Part shown: piece by piece, positions 54,777 to 64,000 of the stretch | Position numbering within the stretch: the first letter of the stretch is position 1 | How the letters are laid out: every line of letters begins with the position of its first letter | From: Nocardia paucivorans NBRC 100373 | Lineage (GTDB): Bacteria > Actinomycetota > Actinomycetes > Mycobacteriales > Mycobacteriaceae | Length of the DNA stretch: 64,000 bases | Assembly (NCBI RefSeq): GCF_000308675.1 | Contig: NZ_BAGE01000041.1 | Location: 310,001-374,000 of the forward strand | Direction of reading: 5' to 3' | Notes under the pieces: model-generated | Told to the model about the DNA's origin: nothing | What the model saw: the letters and a program-made list of their open reading frames with translations, nothing else | Database searches by the model: none | Translations under genes and position numbers: made by a program

Positions 54777-55823
54777 TCAGAAGATGGAGCGCACCTCGGG
54801 ATCGGTCGCCGAGTCCGCCGCTCGCGCCGCCTCGGCCAACAGTTCGTCGAGACGAGCGGGATATACGGTTTCCCCGGAGGCGTCCAGCGCTGCGATATCG
54901 GTCGGTGTGCACCAACGGTGATCGGTGAGGGAGCGCCGTTCCACCGCGGTCAGATCGGTGGGACGTGGTTCGAACACGGGCACCCGCAGTACGAAGAACA
55001 ACTCCTCGGAGCGGATCAGATCCCCGTTGAACGGAAACACCGCCACCCGCCGCCAGATCGGCCCACGCAGATCCGCCGGGTCGGCGATATACCCCGTCTC
55101 CTCGCGCAATTCCCGCACCGCGGCGGCGCGCAGACTCTCCCCGGCTTCCACACCGCCGCCGACGGTGAACCAGAAGGACACCTCCGGGACCATCGGATCG
55201 TGCCCGCGCAACAGCAGCACCCGGTCATGTTCGTCGAGCAATACGACCCGCGCCGAGGTACGCATACTGTCCACATCCAGTCCGATCGCCGCGGCCGGGC
55301 CGGCGCGCTCGGCGATCTCGAAATACGTCGGCATGGGTGCGGTGCCGCCCAGGTGCAGCAACCGCACGGGACGCCGGGTGCGCAGCGCGAGGGTATCGCG
55401 CACGGCGTCGTTGTGGAACCGACGGGCGATGAGCACCCGGGCCTCGGCATCGGCCAGTTCGGCCGCCAACTGCGGACGCAACAGCGAGACATCCACCGCC
55501 GACAATGCCGCCGCCAGTTGGTTCTCGACCGCTTCCCGTTCCTGCCGGTCGACCCGTTCGGAGCGATCGGCCAGCGCGACCAGTCGTTTCGCCTGTTCTT
55601 CGCGTCCCGGCTCCGAGCTCGGACCGGTGAGGGACATGGCCACCGATCTGGCCACGACCGCGCGACGTGCCAGGGCCGCTTCGAGGGCCTGCCAGGACAG
55701 ATCGGTCCGCACGTGCAGCCGATCGAGCCGGTTGGCCGTCGAATAGGTCCACACCCCCAGGGCCAACACGATCGCCACGACCAGGGCGAGAACCAGAACG
55801 GTGGTCGCCGAGAAGGTGATCAT
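54777..55823 (-). CDS. Nudix hydrolase with LemA-like membrane N terminus (Rv2609c-like)
   Basis: 348 residues. An N-terminal membrane helix (about 5-25) and LemA-like helical segment (TANRLDRLHVRTDLSWQALEA) precede a Nudix domain whose box GGGVEAGESLRAAAVRELRE-ETGY is complete (about 222-245). Nudix enzymes cleave nucleoside diphosphates linked to another group; substrate is unknown. ATG at 55823 overlaps the pimA stop by 4 nt, so it belongs to the pimA operon. Confidence 0.87.
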   Translation of the reverse strand: MITFSATTVLVLALVVAIVLALGVWTYSTANRLDRLHVRTDLSWQALEAALARRAVVARSVAMSLTGPSSEPGREEQAKRLVALADRSERVDRQEREAVENQLAAALSAVDVSLLRPQLAAELADAEARVLIARRFHNDAVRDTLALRTRRPVRLLHLGGTAPMPTYFEIAERAGPAAAIGLDVDSMRTSARVVLLDEHDRVLLLRGHDPMVPEVSFWFTVGGGVEAGESLRAAAVRELREETGYIADPADLRGPIWRRVAVFPFNGDLIRSEELFFVLRVPVFEPRPTDLTAVERRSLTDHRWCTPTDIAALDASGETVYPARLDELLAEAARAADSATDPEVRSIF

Positions 55824-56944
55824 CCGGCCGCACGCACCCGAAGGTCACCCACGGTGACCGTTTCGTACACCCGCAGGATCTGTTCGGCCACCACCGGCCA
55901 GTCGTAGTCGCCGACCACCTGACCGGCCGCCCGCACCAGCGATTCGCGTCGTACCTCGTCGGTGAGCACCGTGTCCAGCGCCTGCGCCAGGGCCGCCGAA
56001 TCACCGACCGGTACCAGCACACCGGCGGTGCCATCACGCAGGACCCGTCGGAAGGCGTCGAGCTCGCTCGCCACTACGGCGGTGCCCGCGGCCATGGCCT
56101 CGATCAGGATGATGCCGAAGCTCTCCCCACCCAGGTTCGGCGCCACGTACACATCCGCGCTGCGCATCGCCGATGCCTTCTCCGCATCGGAGGTCTGTCC
56201 CAGGAATCGCAGATGGCCGGCGTGCGGTCCGGCCAGACGGCGCAACCGGTCCTCGTCGCCGCGACCTACGATGAGGATTTCCACCCGCGGATGCCGCTCC
56301 GCCAGCGCCGGTAGCGCACCCAGCAGCACCTCCATCCCTTTACGCGGTTCGTCGTACCGACCCACGAACAGGACGGTGCCGCCCTCCCGGGGATAGCCGG
56401 GCAGCAGGGGTGCACGGGCGAACGCGGAAACGTCGACCCCGTTGGGAATTTCCACCGCGTCCGACCCCAGCGCTTCCACCTGCCAGCGCCGTGCCAGCTC
56501 CGATACCGCGATTCGGCCGCTGATCTTCTCGTGGTACGGCCGCAGTACCCCCTGGAAGGTGCTGAGCACCAGTGACCGGGTGGTGGAGGTGTGAAAAGTG
56601 GCCACTATCGGCCCTTCGGCGATCTTCAACGCCAGCATGGACAGGCTGGGCGCATTCGGCTCGTGGATGTGCAGGACGTCGAAATCGTTGCCGTCGATCC
56701 AGCGCCGAATCCGGGTGTAGGCCGTCGGCCCGAACGACAACCGGGCCACCGAACCGTTGTACGGAATGGCTACGGCGCGGCCCGCGGAGACCACGAAATC
56801 CGGGAGCGGGGTGCTGTCGGAGGCGGGTGCGAGCACACTCACCTTGTGTCCGCGTTCGATCAACACCCGCGCCAGATCGACCACATGGGCCTGCACACCG
56901 CCGGGAACATCGAACGAATAGGGGCAGACCATGCCGATCCTCAT
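55820..56944 (-). CDS. pimA: Phosphatidylinositol alpha-mannosyltransferase PimA
   Basis: 374 residues, GT4 fold: MRIGMVCPYSFDVPGGVQAHV, HIHEPNAPSLSMLAL, VGRYDEPRKGM and the E-x7-E-like GGESFGIILIEAMAAGTAVVAS. It transfers the first mannose from GDP-mannose to phosphatidylinositol, opening phosphatidylinositol mannoside and lipoarabinomannan synthesis at the inner membrane. ATG at 56944 overlaps the patA stop. Length matches the mycobacterial enzyme (about 378). Confidence 0.95.
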   Translation of the reverse strand: MRIGMVCPYSFDVPGGVQAHVVDLARVLIERGHKVSVLAPASDSTPLPDFVVSAGRAVAIPYNGSVARLSFGPTAYTRIRRWIDGNDFDVLHIHEPNAPSLSMLALKIAEGPIVATFHTSTTRSLVLSTFQGVLRPYHEKISGRIAVSELARRWQVEALGSDAVEIPNGVDVSAFARAPLLPGYPREGGTVLFVGRYDEPRKGMEVLLGALPALAERHPRVEILIVGRGDEDRLRRLAGPHAGHLRFLGQTSDAEKASAMRSADVYVAPNLGGESFGIILIEAMAAGTAVVASELDAFRRVLRDGTAGVLVPVGDSAALAQALDTVLTDEVRRESLVRAAGQVVGDYDWPVVAEQILRVYETVTVGDLRVRAAG

Positions 56945-57987
56945 GGTGTCGGCTCCCCCTCGACCTCGGTCGCGGATCTCGGCGCGTGCTCGGCCCGGGC
57001 GCCCCCGGCCGCGGTGGCCGCCCGCCCCCCACGCCGGGCCCGGGCGGCGGCGATCCGATCCAACTGCCGCTCGGACAGATCGGTCTCCCACAGCGGCTGC
57101 AGCATATGCCAGTCGGCCGGATGCTCGGCGATATGCGCAGCGAACCAGTCGGCCACCTGTTGGGTGACCGACTCGACCCCACCGGAGACATCCAGCGGCG
57201 CCGTGGTTTTCAATACCCACCCCTCGCGGCCATCGGCGTCCTCGGTGAACCACACATGGACGGGCAGCAGCGCCGCGCCGGTATCGATCGCCAGCTTGGC
57301 CGCGCCGGCCGGCATCCACGTGCGCTCTCCGAAGAACATCACCGGCACACCGCGCCCGGTCAGATCGCGCTCCCCCATCAGGCAGACGATCCTGTTGTCG
57401 CGCAGCCGCCGCGCCAGCACCTCGTACGGCGGACGTTGGCCACCGGTCAGCGGGAACACCTCGAACCCGAGACTTTCCCGATAGGCGACGAACCGCTCGA
57501 ACAGCGACTCCGGTTTCAGTCGTTCGGCGACGGTGGAAAACGATCCGTAGTGCTGGACCAGCCAGGTGCCGGCGATATCCCAGTTGCCCGAATGCGGCAG
57601 GACCAGGACCACTCCGCGACCACGGGCCAAGGCGGCGTCGAGATGTTCCCGCCCCTCCACCACAACCCGTCCCGACGTGGCCAGTTCGGCGTGGTCCATG
57701 GCCGGCAGCCGAAACGTCTCCCGCCAGTAGCGGGCGTAGGAGCGCATACTCGCGCGCACCAGCTCGTCGGGCACCTGCTCCGGTTCGGTGCCGAGCACTC
57801 GGGCCAGATTGCGGCGCAACTGCGCCGGTCCCCCCTTACGGGCTGCCCAGGTGCCGCCGCGGTCGAACAGTCGACGCGCGGTGTTCTCCGGTAGTGCCCG
57901 CACCAGCCGCCATCCCGCGGCATAGGCGCGATCACTCAGCCCCGCCTTGATTCGTGCCGTGAAACCCTCCCGTGGCGATGCGGTCAC
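56941..57987 (-). CDS. patA: Phosphatidylinositol mannoside acyltransferase (PatA)
   Basis: 348 residues, LpxL/HtrB-like acyltransferase with the HX4D motif in LPHSGNWDIAG and a later GERDLTGRGVPVMFFG block. It palmitoylates the mannose added by PimA. GTG at 57987 overlaps the pgsA stop (GTGA). The Ala/Arg/Thr-rich C-terminal tail is longer than in M. tuberculosis. Confidence 0.92.
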   Translation of the reverse strand: MTASPREGFTARIKAGLSDRAYAAGWRLVRALPENTARRLFDRGGTWAARKGGPAQLRRNLARVLGTEPEQVPDELVRASMRSYARYWRETFRLPAMDHAELATSGRVVVEGREHLDAALARGRGVVLVLPHSGNWDIAGTWLVQHYGSFSTVAERLKPESLFERFVAYRESLGFEVFPLTGGQRPPYEVLARRLRDNRIVCLMGERDLTGRGVPVMFFGERTWMPAGAAKLAIDTGAALLPVHVWFTEDADGREGWVLKTTAPLDVSGGVESVTQQVADWFAAHIAEHPADWHMLQPLWETDLSERQLDRIAAARARRGGRAATAAGGARAEHAPRSATEVEGEPTP

Positions 57988-58661
57988 GACAGCCCCGTAT
58001 CGGTGGTCGGACGCGGCGCGGGCCGCGGGAGGATATCGCGGGCGCCCGCCGAATTGCGGACCGCCAGCACGCGTTGGAAAACCGTCACCACACTGAGCAC
58101 CGCCAACACCCACATGGCGATATGTACGGCCCAGGTCAGCCACTCGATCCCCCAGTAACCGCCCACACCGGTCAGCCCGGCGCCCACCAGCACGATCACC
58201 AGCCGGTCCGGGCGTTCGATCAGGCCGCCGTCGGCGGACAGTCCGCTGGCCTCCGCCCGCGCCTTGGCATATGAGATCACCTGCGAGGTCACCAATACCA
58301 CCAGTGTCGCACCCAATAGCGGTTTGCTGTTCTCGTGGTACACCGCCCACCAGGCCAGACCACCGAAAACGGCACCGTCGGCGACCCGGTCACAGGTGGC
58401 GTCGAGGACGGCCCCGTAACGGGTTCCGCCGCCGCGGGCCCGGGCCATGGCGCCGTCGAGCATGTCGAACATGACGAACAGCCAGATCACCATCGTCCCC
58501 CAGAACAGATGCCCGGTGGGGAACAGGGTGACCGCGGCCGCGATCGATGCCACGGTGCCGATCAGAGTCACCGCGTCGGGGGTGAGCCCGGTACGGACCA
58601 GGGCGCGCCCCAACGGGGCGGTTGCCTTGGCGAACGTGTCGCGACCGAAAAAGCTGAGCAC
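57984..58661 (-). CDS. pgsA: Phosphatidylinositol phosphate synthase (CDP-alcohol phosphotransferase)
   Basis: 225 residues, six membrane helices. The CDP-alcohol motif DMLDGAMARARGGGTRYGAVLD-ATCD supplies D66, D69, D87 and D91. It joins CDP-diacylglycerol and inositol phosphate, giving the lipid precursor for PimA. GTG at 58661. Coupled to the HIT gene by a 3-nt gap. Confidence 0.93.
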   Translation of the reverse strand: MLSFFGRDTFAKATAPLGRALVRTGLTPDAVTLIGTVASIAAAVTLFPTGHLFWGTMVIWLFVMFDMLDGAMARARGGGTRYGAVLDATCDRVADGAVFGGLAWWAVYHENSKPLLGATLVVLVTSQVISYAKARAEASGLSADGGLIERPDRLVIVLVGAGLTGVGGYWGIEWLTWAVHIAMWVLAVLSVVTVFQRVLAVRNSAGARDILPRPAPRPTTDTGLS

Positions 58662-58664
58662 CCG

Positions 58665-59270
58665 CTATGCCTCCTGCCAGGCCGCCGCCAACAGGGCTCT
58701 GGTCTCCCGGAGCAGTTGCGGCATGACCTTCACCCCGCCCACGACGGTGATGAAGTTCGCGTCACCGCCCCAGCGCGGCACGATGTGCTGGTGCAGGTGG
58801 TCGGCCAACGATCCGCCCGCCACTCCGCCGAGGTTGAGCCCCACATTGAAACCGTGCGGGCGCGACACCTTCTTCATCACCCGGATGGCGCGCTGGGTGA
58901 AGGCCATCAACTCGATGCTCTCGGCCTCGGTGAGGTCCTCCAGGTTGGCGACCCGGCGATACGGCACCACCATCATGTGCCCGGGGTTGTACGGGTACAG
59001 GTTGAGGACCGCGTACACCAGCTCCCCGCGGGCGATCACCAACCCCTCCTCGTCGGACATCTTGGGAATATCCGTGAAGGGATGTCCGGTGGCGTCCTTG
59101 GGCGCCGAGGTGGCCGCCTCGGCGATATAGGACATCCGGTACGGAGTCCACAGTCGTTGCAGCCGATCGGGTTCGCCGGCCCCGCGGTCCACGATATCGG
59201 CCGGTTGGGTCTGCTCGGGCTCGGTGTCGTCGTGACCGGCCAAACCCTCCGGCACCGTACGCTCACTCAT
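58665..59270 (-). CDS. HIT family hydrolase/phosphorylase (Rv2613c-like)
   Basis: 201 residues with the HIT triad HLHQHIVPRW and GHMMVVPYRRVANLEDLT. M. tuberculosis Rv2613c is a diadenosine tetraphosphate phosphorylase; the same activity is inferred from family and position between thrS and pgsA. Confidence 0.9.
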   Translation of the reverse strand: MSERTVPEGLAGHDDTEPEQTQPADIVDRGAGEPDRLQRLWTPYRMSYIAEAATSAPKDATGHPFTDIPKMSDEEGLVIARGELVYAVLNLYPYNPGHMMVVPYRRVANLEDLTEAESIELMAFTQRAIRVMKKVSRPHGFNVGLNLGGVAGGSLADHLHQHIVPRWGGDANFITVVGGVKVMPQLLRETRALLAAAWQEA

Positions 59271-59364
59271 GCCGCATCCTTTCCGCGCATGAGCGGACGC
59301 CCCACGTGACCACGTGGGTTACCTCCTCCGGACGGACCGCTCATGGTATGTACTTCCCGCATGA

Positions 59365-61431
59365 TCAGGCGCTTTCGCCCGCCTCGACGGCCGTTCGGAC
59401 CGTGTCCGCGGTCGGGGAGGTGTTGTCGCGACGGGAGATCCAGTCCGCGATCACCCGCACCGCCGTGGCGACCGGCACCCCGTTGACCTGGGTGCCGTCG
59501 CGGAACCGGAAACTCACCGCGCCCGCGTTCACATCCCGCTCACCGGCCAGCAGCATGAACGGCACCTTCTGGGCGGTGTGGTTGAAGATCTTCTTCTGCA
59601 TGCGATCGTCGCTGCGATCCACCTCGGCGCGCACCCCGACCGCCCGCAGCCGGCCGACCACCTCGTCCAGATGCGGCACAAAGGTATCCGCGACCGGGAT
59701 ACCGACCACCTGCACCGGCGCCAGCCATACGGGGAAGGCGCCCGCGTAGTGCTCGGTGAGGACCCCGAAGAAGCGCTCGATGGAACCGAACAGGGCGCGG
59801 TGGATCATGACCGGCCGCTTCTTGGTGCCGTCGGATGCCGTGTATTCCAGCTCGAACAGATCCGGTTCGAAGAAGTCCAGCTGAATGGTGGACATCTGCC
59901 AGGTGCGGCCGAGCGCGTCCTTGGTCTGCACGGAGATCTTCGGTCCGTAGAAGGCGGCGCCGCCCGGATCCGGGACGAGCTCCAGTCCGGAAGCCTCCCC
60001 GACCTTGCGCAGGGTTTCGGTGGCCTCCTCCCACACCTCGTCCGAACCGACGTACTTCTGCGGGTCCTTGGTGGACAGCTCCAGATAGAAGTCCTCCAGC
60101 CCGTAGTCCTTCAGCAGATCGAGCACGAACCGGAGGGTGGTGGTGAGCTCCTCGGTGACCTGCTCCTGAGTGCAGTAGATATGCGCGTCGTCCTGGGTGA
60201 AACCGCGGGCCCGGGTCAGCCCGTGGACCACACCGGACTTCTCGTAGCGATACACCGAACCGAATTCGAACAACCGCAGCGGCAGTTCCCGATACGACCG
60301 GCCGCGGGACCGGTAGATCAGGTTGTGCATGGGGCAGTTCATCGGTTTGACGTAGTAGTCCTGTCCGGGTTTGCGGACGGTGCCGTCGGCGTTGTATTCC
60401 GCGTCCAGATGCATGGGCGGGAACATGCCGTCGGCATACCACTCCAGGTGTTTGGAGGTCTCGAACAGGTGCGCCTTGGTCAGATGCGGGGTGTTGACGA
60501 ACTCGTAGCCCGCCGCCACGTGCTTGCGCCGCGAATAGTCCTCCATCTCCATGCGGATGATGCCGCCCTTGGGATGGAACACCGGCAGACCGGAACCCAG
60601 TTCGTCGGGGAAGGAGAACAGGTCCAGTTCCGCGCCGAGCTTGCGATGGTCGCGGCGCTCGGCCTCGGCGAGCATGGTCAGGTGCGCTTCCAGTGCCTCG
60701 GTCGACTCCCAGGCGGTGCCGTAGATGCGCTGTAGATCCTCGCGGTTCTGGTCACCGCGCCAGTAGGCGGCCGAGGAACGGGTCAGTTTGAACGCCGGAA
60801 TGTATTTGGTGGTCGGGATATGCGGCCCGCGGCACAGATCGCCCCAGACCCGTTCACCGGTGCGCGGGTCCAGGTTGTCGTAGATGGTCAGCTCCTTACC
60901 GCCGACCTCCATGACCTCCGGATCGTCGATACCCGACTTGTCGGAGATGAGCTCCAGCTTGAACGGCTCGGCGGCCAGTTCGGTGCGGGCCTCGGCCACA
61001 TCGACCACCCGGCGGGAGAACCGCTGGGCGCCCTTGATGATCTTCTTCATCCGGGATTCCAGCTTGGCCAGATCCTCCGGGGTGAAGGGGCGGTCCACCT
61101 GGAAGTCGTAGTAGAAGCCGTCCTTGATCGGCGGGCCTATGCCGAGTTTGGCCTCGGGGAATTCCTGTTGCACGGCCTGCGCCAGCACATGGGCCGCCGA
61201 ATGCCGGATAACGCTGCGTCCCTCCTCGGTATCGGCGGCGATGGGGACGACCTCGGTATCGACCTCCGGCGCCCAGGACAGGTCCTTCAGCTCGCCGGCG
61301 GCATCCCGGACGACGACGATGGTCTGCGGTCCCTTGGTGGGCAGCCCCGCCTCACGCACCGCGGCACCCGCCGTGGTCCCGGCCGGCACCCGGACGAGGG
61401 CGGCTGGGCTGCGGGGGACTGTGGTGGTCAC
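59365..61431 (-). CDS. thrS: Threonyl-tRNA synthetase
   Basis: 688 residues: a TGS-like start, editing domain with [16 protein letters not shown], class II core with [21 protein letters not shown] and [14 protein letters not shown], and the C-terminal anticodon domain. GTG at 61431 has GAGGAG 8 nt upstream. First gene of a run continuing to HIT, pgsA, patA, pimA and Nudix. The 202-bp leader region to 61633 shows only a possible TAGCAT -10 (61512-61517) and no T-box. Confidence 0.96.
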   Translation of the reverse strand: MTTTVPRSPAALVRVPAGTTAGAAVREAGLPTKGPQTIVVVRDAAGELKDLSWAPEVDTEVVPIAADTEEGRSVIRHSAAHVLAQAVQQEFPEAKLGIGPPIKDGFYYDFQVDRPFTPEDLAKLESRMKKIIKGAQRFSRRVVDVAEARTELAAEPFKLELISDKSGIDDPEVMEVGGKELTIYDNLDPRTGERVWGDLCRGPHIPTTKYIPAFKLTRSSAAYWRGDQNREDLQRIYGTAWESTEALEAHLTMLAEAERRDHRKLGAELDLFSFPDELGSGLPVFHPKGGIIRMEMEDYSRRKHVAAGYEFVNTPHLTKAHLFETSKHLEWYADGMFPPMHLDAEYNADGTVRKPGQDYYVKPMNCPMHNLIYRSRGRSYRELPLRLFEFGSVYRYEKSGVVHGLTRARGFTQDDAHIYCTQEQVTEELTTTLRFVLDLLKDYGLEDFYLELSTKDPQKYVGSDEVWEEATETLRKVGEASGLELVPDPGGAAFYGPKISVQTKDALGRTWQMSTIQLDFFEPDLFELEYTASDGTKKRPVMIHRALFGSIERFFGVLTEHYAGAFPVWLAPVQVVGIPVADTFVPHLDEVVGRLRAVGVRAEVDRSDDRMQKKIFNHTAQKVPFMLLAGERDVNAGAVSFRFRDGTQVNGVPVATAVRVIADWISRRDNTSPTADTVRTAVEAGESA

Positions 61432-61633
61432 GGTGGCTCTCCTCGAGGTTGTCTCCGGTGCCGGGGTGTCCCCCGGTCACGGCCGAGCGATATCCGCTCC
61501 GACCGCGGACCATGCTATCGGCAGACGAACAACCGTGTGTCGATGGACCGGGGCTACGACGCACGGCCACACCGGACCGCATTCGGCGTCGAAACCGGCA
61601 CCACGCCGACCGAAGCTCGAGCAGCGGAGGCGT

Positions 61634-62266
61634 TCAGTTCTGCGCCGCGTATTCGGCGAGCAGCGCCTCACGTTCGCGGGCCGGTCGTTTCGGGCAGCTG
61701 ATGCACTTCGAACAGTCGGGCACCTCGTAGACCAGGCAACAGGAGGCGCGACGGACGAAGGTACGGCCGCCGATCTCGACGTAGCGCGGGGTCGGCAGAG
61801 GGTCTCCGAGTTCGGCGACCAACCGCGCCCCGACCTCCGGGGCACCGGTATCGATCGCCCGGTTGGCGATCGCGTCGGCGGTCACAGCCCACAGGGCGGG
61901 TGGCCGCACCCCGGTCACCGCGGATACCCGGGCGATCACGGCGGTCAGGACCGTCGCCAATGCCGCGGCGCCCGGATCGGCTCCGGTCGGGCTCGGACGG
62001 GCGGTCTCGGCATCGGTGATCCGGATCTGTTCGACACCGCCGTCGCGGCGCATCGCACAGGTGATTCCGTCCAGCGTGGGAACCGGCCCGGACATACCGC
62101 GGACGCGGGCGGCGACAATGCCCTCGACCAGCGCCGAGGCCGCCATACACCACCACAGGGTGCCGCCCACCCGGGCCGAATCCGTCCCCCAGGAAGCCCC
62201 CATCTCCGCGATCCGCTCGGCCAACCATCGCTCGTCGGTGAGCAGCCGGCCCGGAACGGTGTTCAC
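61634..62266 (-). CDS. FhuF-like [2Fe-2S] ferric siderophore reductase-type protein
   Basis: 210 residues. The C-terminal Cys motif CCLVYEVPDCSKCISC (about 183-198) is the FhuF-type 2Fe-2S site; the rest is an FhuF/IucA-like helical domain with WWCMAASALVEGI. It may reduce Fe3+-siderophore. GTG at 62266 overlaps the preceding stop (GTGA). Confidence 0.8.
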   Translation of the reverse strand: MNTVPGRLLTDERWLAERIAEMGASWGTDSARVGGTLWWCMAASALVEGIVAARVRGMSGPVPTLDGITCAMRRDGGVEQIRITDAETARPSPTGADPGAAALATVLTAVIARVSAVTGVRPPALWAVTADAIANRAIDTGAPEVGARLVAELGDPLPTPRYVEIGGRTFVRRASCCLVYEVPDCSKCISCPKRPAREREALLAEYAAQN

Positions 62267-62754
62267 GACATCAGGGGACTGCGCAGCCATGCCCATTCGA
62301 TTCCGATCCACCCGCCGATCAATCCGAACGTTCCCAGTATCCACAGTGTCGCGACGACCACCACGCAGGTGGCCAGCAGGGCAACCGCCTGCGTGAGCGG
62401 TCCGCGCGCGATATACCAGGCCATACCGCGCCGGTACTTGTCCCGCACCCAGGTCAGCACCCGGCGCGCGGCGGCGAATTCGGTGGCGAGAATACCCAGT
62501 CCGGCGAAGACCATCGCCCATCCCGGCCCGGGATAGGGGATGGCCAGAATTCCCACGGCGAGCACCACGGTGCCGACGATCGCCACCCCGACGCGATAGC
62601 AGAGATCGAGCACAGGTCGCGCGGCGATCCGATCGCGAAAAGCGTGCCAGGTGTTCTTCTCCCGTCGTGGATCTCGTTCCTCGTCGGGGCTCGTACGGAT
62701 CGTCTCGGCCGCGGGCTCTGTTGTCGGCGAGGATTTCTCGGACTCGGCATCCAC
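62263..62754 (-). CDS. TIGR02611-family small membrane protein (PGPGW motif)
   Basis: 163 residues. An acidic/basic N terminus is followed by helices containing IPYPGPGWAMVFAGLGILATEF, the PGPGW signature, and a second hydrophobic pair near the C terminus. Function unknown. GTG at 62754 is chosen (VDAESEK); overlaps the FhuF-like gene by 4 nt. Confidence 0.78.
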   Translation of the reverse strand: MDAESEKSSPTTEPAAETIRTSPDEERDPRREKNTWHAFRDRIAARPVLDLCYRVGVAIVGTVVLAVGILAIPYPGPGWAMVFAGLGILATEFAAARRVLTWVRDKYRRGMAWYIARGPLTQAVALLATCVVVVATLWILGTFGLIGGWIGIEWAWLRSPLMS

Positions 62755-62801
62755 GCACCCAAGCCTACGAGACCGCGATCGGACCGCCCCGGACACCATG
62801 A

Positions 62802-62837
62802 GGGGCTCGTACGGACCGTGCGGTCCATACGAGCCCC
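62802..62837 (-). terminator. Hairpin terminator after the SulP-carbonic anhydrase gene
   Basis: GGGGCTCGTA / TACGAGCCCC plus GGACCG/CGGTCC with one mismatch, 36 nt, beginning 26 nt past the stop. Confidence 0.75.
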
Positions 62838-62863
62838 ATACGGTGTTCGCCCCCGGGCAACGA

Positions 62864-64000
62864 TCAGGCGGGCAGCGCCGACACCCGCTTGCCGGTTTCG
62901 TCGATGTGGGCCAGTCCTTCCGCGCCGACCTCGATGACGCGTCCACTGGCGATATCGAAGAAGAGCCCGGAAACCGTGAGCCCACGCTCGGCGATGGCCC
63001 GGCTCACCACCGGATGCCGGCGCAGCCGCTCGAGCTGCACCGCGATATTCACCATGCTCAACTGGTCGACCGCACCGAAACCGGCTTCTTCGGCCGCCTG
63101 GCGGACCGGATGACCGGCCCGGAACCGTTCGAGGCTGTCGTGTGCGTTCTGCAACCACTCATCGATGCCCGGCCCGGCCGGTTCCCCCGAGTGCAGCGAC
63201 TGCATGGCGCCACACGAGGAGTGCCCGCACACCACTACCGAACGGATCTCGAGCTGCTCGACGGCGAATACCAGCGCCGCTTCCACCGAGACATCACCCT
63301 GCTCGGGTACCAGGTTGCCCACATTGCGCACGGTGAACAGGTCGCCGGGACCGCTGTTGGTGATGAGATTGGGCACGATCCGCGAGTCCGAGCAGGCCAG
63401 GAAGAACGAATCGGGCTCCTGCCGATCGCGCAATTCGTCCAGGTGCGGCCGCACCAGATGGAGGTGGCTGCGGTGGTAGGCGGCGATACCGGCGACCAGC
63501 GGGTCATCGATCGCGTCGGTGTCCTTCTTCCCCCGACCGGCCCGCCATGGAGCGAGGATGTCGTTGAGGACGACCCGGCCGAGACTGCGCGACGGCGGGG
63601 CCTTGGTGGCATCCGCCATTCGGGCCGTACCGATCTCCGCGAAGGTCACCGTCGCGCCGCCGGCCTCGTGTTGACGCGCCCAGTCCGCGATGGCCTCGTA
63701 GGCGGCGTGGTCGAGGAAGTCGACGGTCATCTCCACGGTGACGTCCACACCTTCGGGCACCGTGGCGAAGACGGATGACAGTTTCGGCAGGGCCAGGAAG
63801 GTGCACGAGCCGTCGATGGTGACCAGCCAACGGTCGGCGCCGACGATCGGTTTGGCCTCCACGTGGACCCGAACGACCCGCCAGATCAACAGCGCGAAGG
63901 CCAGTGCCAAACCGATCAGCACTCCTTCAAGGAGGTTCAGGAACACCACACCCGCAATGGTGGCTGCGTAGATCAGCAGATCACCGGTGAGATGAGCCAT
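62864..64000 (-). CDS. SulP transporter-STAS-carbonic anhydrase fusion (5' part outside window)
   Basis: At least 378 residues inside the window. The first 45 are the last membrane helices of a SulP anion transporter (LEGVLIGLALAFALLIWRV), followed by a STAS domain (about 50-135) and a beta-carbonic anhydrase domain with ACSDSR (Cys, Asp, Arg) and GHSSCGAM (His, Cys), the zinc ligands. The last codon at 63998-64000 is an internal Met, so the true start lies upstream. Such fusions (Rv3273 type) probably import bicarbonate or sulfate and interconvert bicarbonate and CO2. Confidence 0.92.
   Translation of the reverse strand: MAHLTGDLLIYAATIAGVVFLNLLEGVLIGLALAFALLIWRVVRVHVEAKPIVGADRWLVTIDGSCTFLALPKLSSVFATVPEGVDVTVEMTVDFLDHAAYEAIADWARQHEAGGATVTFAEIGTARMADATKAPPSRSLGRVVLNDILAPWRAGRGKKDTDAIDDPLVAGIAAYHRSHLHLVRPHLDELRDRQEPDSFFLACSDSRIVPNLITNSGPGDLFTVRNVGNLVPEQGDVSVEAALVFAVEQLEIRSVVVCGHSSCGAMQSLHSGEPAGPGIDEWLQNAHDSLERFRAGHPVRQAAEEAGFGAVDQLSMVNIAVQLERLRRHPVVSRAIAERGLTVSGLFFDIASGRVIEVGAEGLAHIDETGKRVSALPA

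Noticed and set aside
61432-61633. Leader regulatory RNA before thrS
   Set aside because: Only weak -10-like TAGCAT and small GC stems; no antiterminator or specifier-like structure.
1-64000. tRNA, rRNA, CRISPR arrays, riboswitches
   Set aside because: Looked for cloverleaf or repeat-spacer patterns and T-box-type leaders before aspS, hisS and thrS; none convincing.

Overview
The window is high-GC chromosomal DNA from a mycolic-acid actinobacterium, most likely Nocardia or a close relative. The backbone gene order follows the Mycobacterium tuberculosis segment Rv2559c to Rv2617c as I remember it: rarA, a Pro/Gly-rich membrane protein, aspS, a zinc metallopeptidase, the Rv2578c-type radical SAM gene, hisS, ppiB, rel, apt, an SBP lipoprotein, secF-secD-yajC, ruvB-ruvA-ruvC, yebC, pdxT, tesB, pdxS, a Nudix protein, pimA, patA, pgsA, a HIT protein, thrS. 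The genus call is inference from this synteny, the phosphatidylinositol mannoside genes, an EspC-type type VII secretion protein and a cutinase.

Layout. 1-6.1 kb: rarA (cut by the window edge), a phosphotransferase, a membrane protein, aspS, a zinc metallopeptidase. 6.2-8.2 kb: a two-gene type VII secretion substrate operon. 8.3-9.4 kb: a short-chain dehydrogenase behind two KstR-like operators, then an SOS-boxed radical SAM gene. 10.6-13.7 kb: korAB 2-oxoacid:ferredoxin oxidoreductase. 13.8-16.9 kb: a membrane protein, hisS, ppiB.

17.2-34.4 kb is the accessory part. A minus-strand run of about 16 genes, mostly joined by 4-nt stop/start overlaps, encodes a type IV secretion/conjugation-like machine: VirD4/TraG coupling ATPase, VirB4 ATPase, SCO6880/PrgI-like protein, VirB6/TrbL-like membrane protein, two pilin-like proteins, two related VirB8-like proteins, a lipoprotein, an M23+SLT+NlpC/P60 wall hydrolase with a lost P60 cysteine, two P-loop proteins lacking the invariant lysine, an IS3 OrfA-like HTH protein, DUF4913, and a large cutinase-family secreted protein at the head. 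I see no relaxase, integrase, tRNA or flanking repeat, so it looks like a resident secretion system between ppiB and rel rather than an intact mobile element.

34.6-49.1 kb: rel, a MmcQ/YjbR protein, an ABC-F ATPase, apt, an SBP lipoprotein, secF/secD/yajC, a DivIVA-domain protein, ruvBAC with an SOS box, a macro-domain protein, DUF5988. 49.2-50.2 kb: an ArsR-SRPBCC pair with its operator. 50.2-54.8 kb: yebC, pdxT, tesB, a degenerate uridine-kinase-like gene, pdxS, and a probable unannotated 30-codon gene. 54.8-61.4 kb: Nudix, pimA, patA, pgsA, HIT, thrS, a coupled phosphatidylinositol mannoside/aminoacylation operon. 61.6-64 kb: an FhuF-like Fe-S protein, a small membrane protein, and the 3' part of a SulP transporter-carbonic anhydrase fusion.

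No tRNA, rRNA, CRISPR array or complete insertion sequence was seen. All family calls come from reading the translations; no database was searched.
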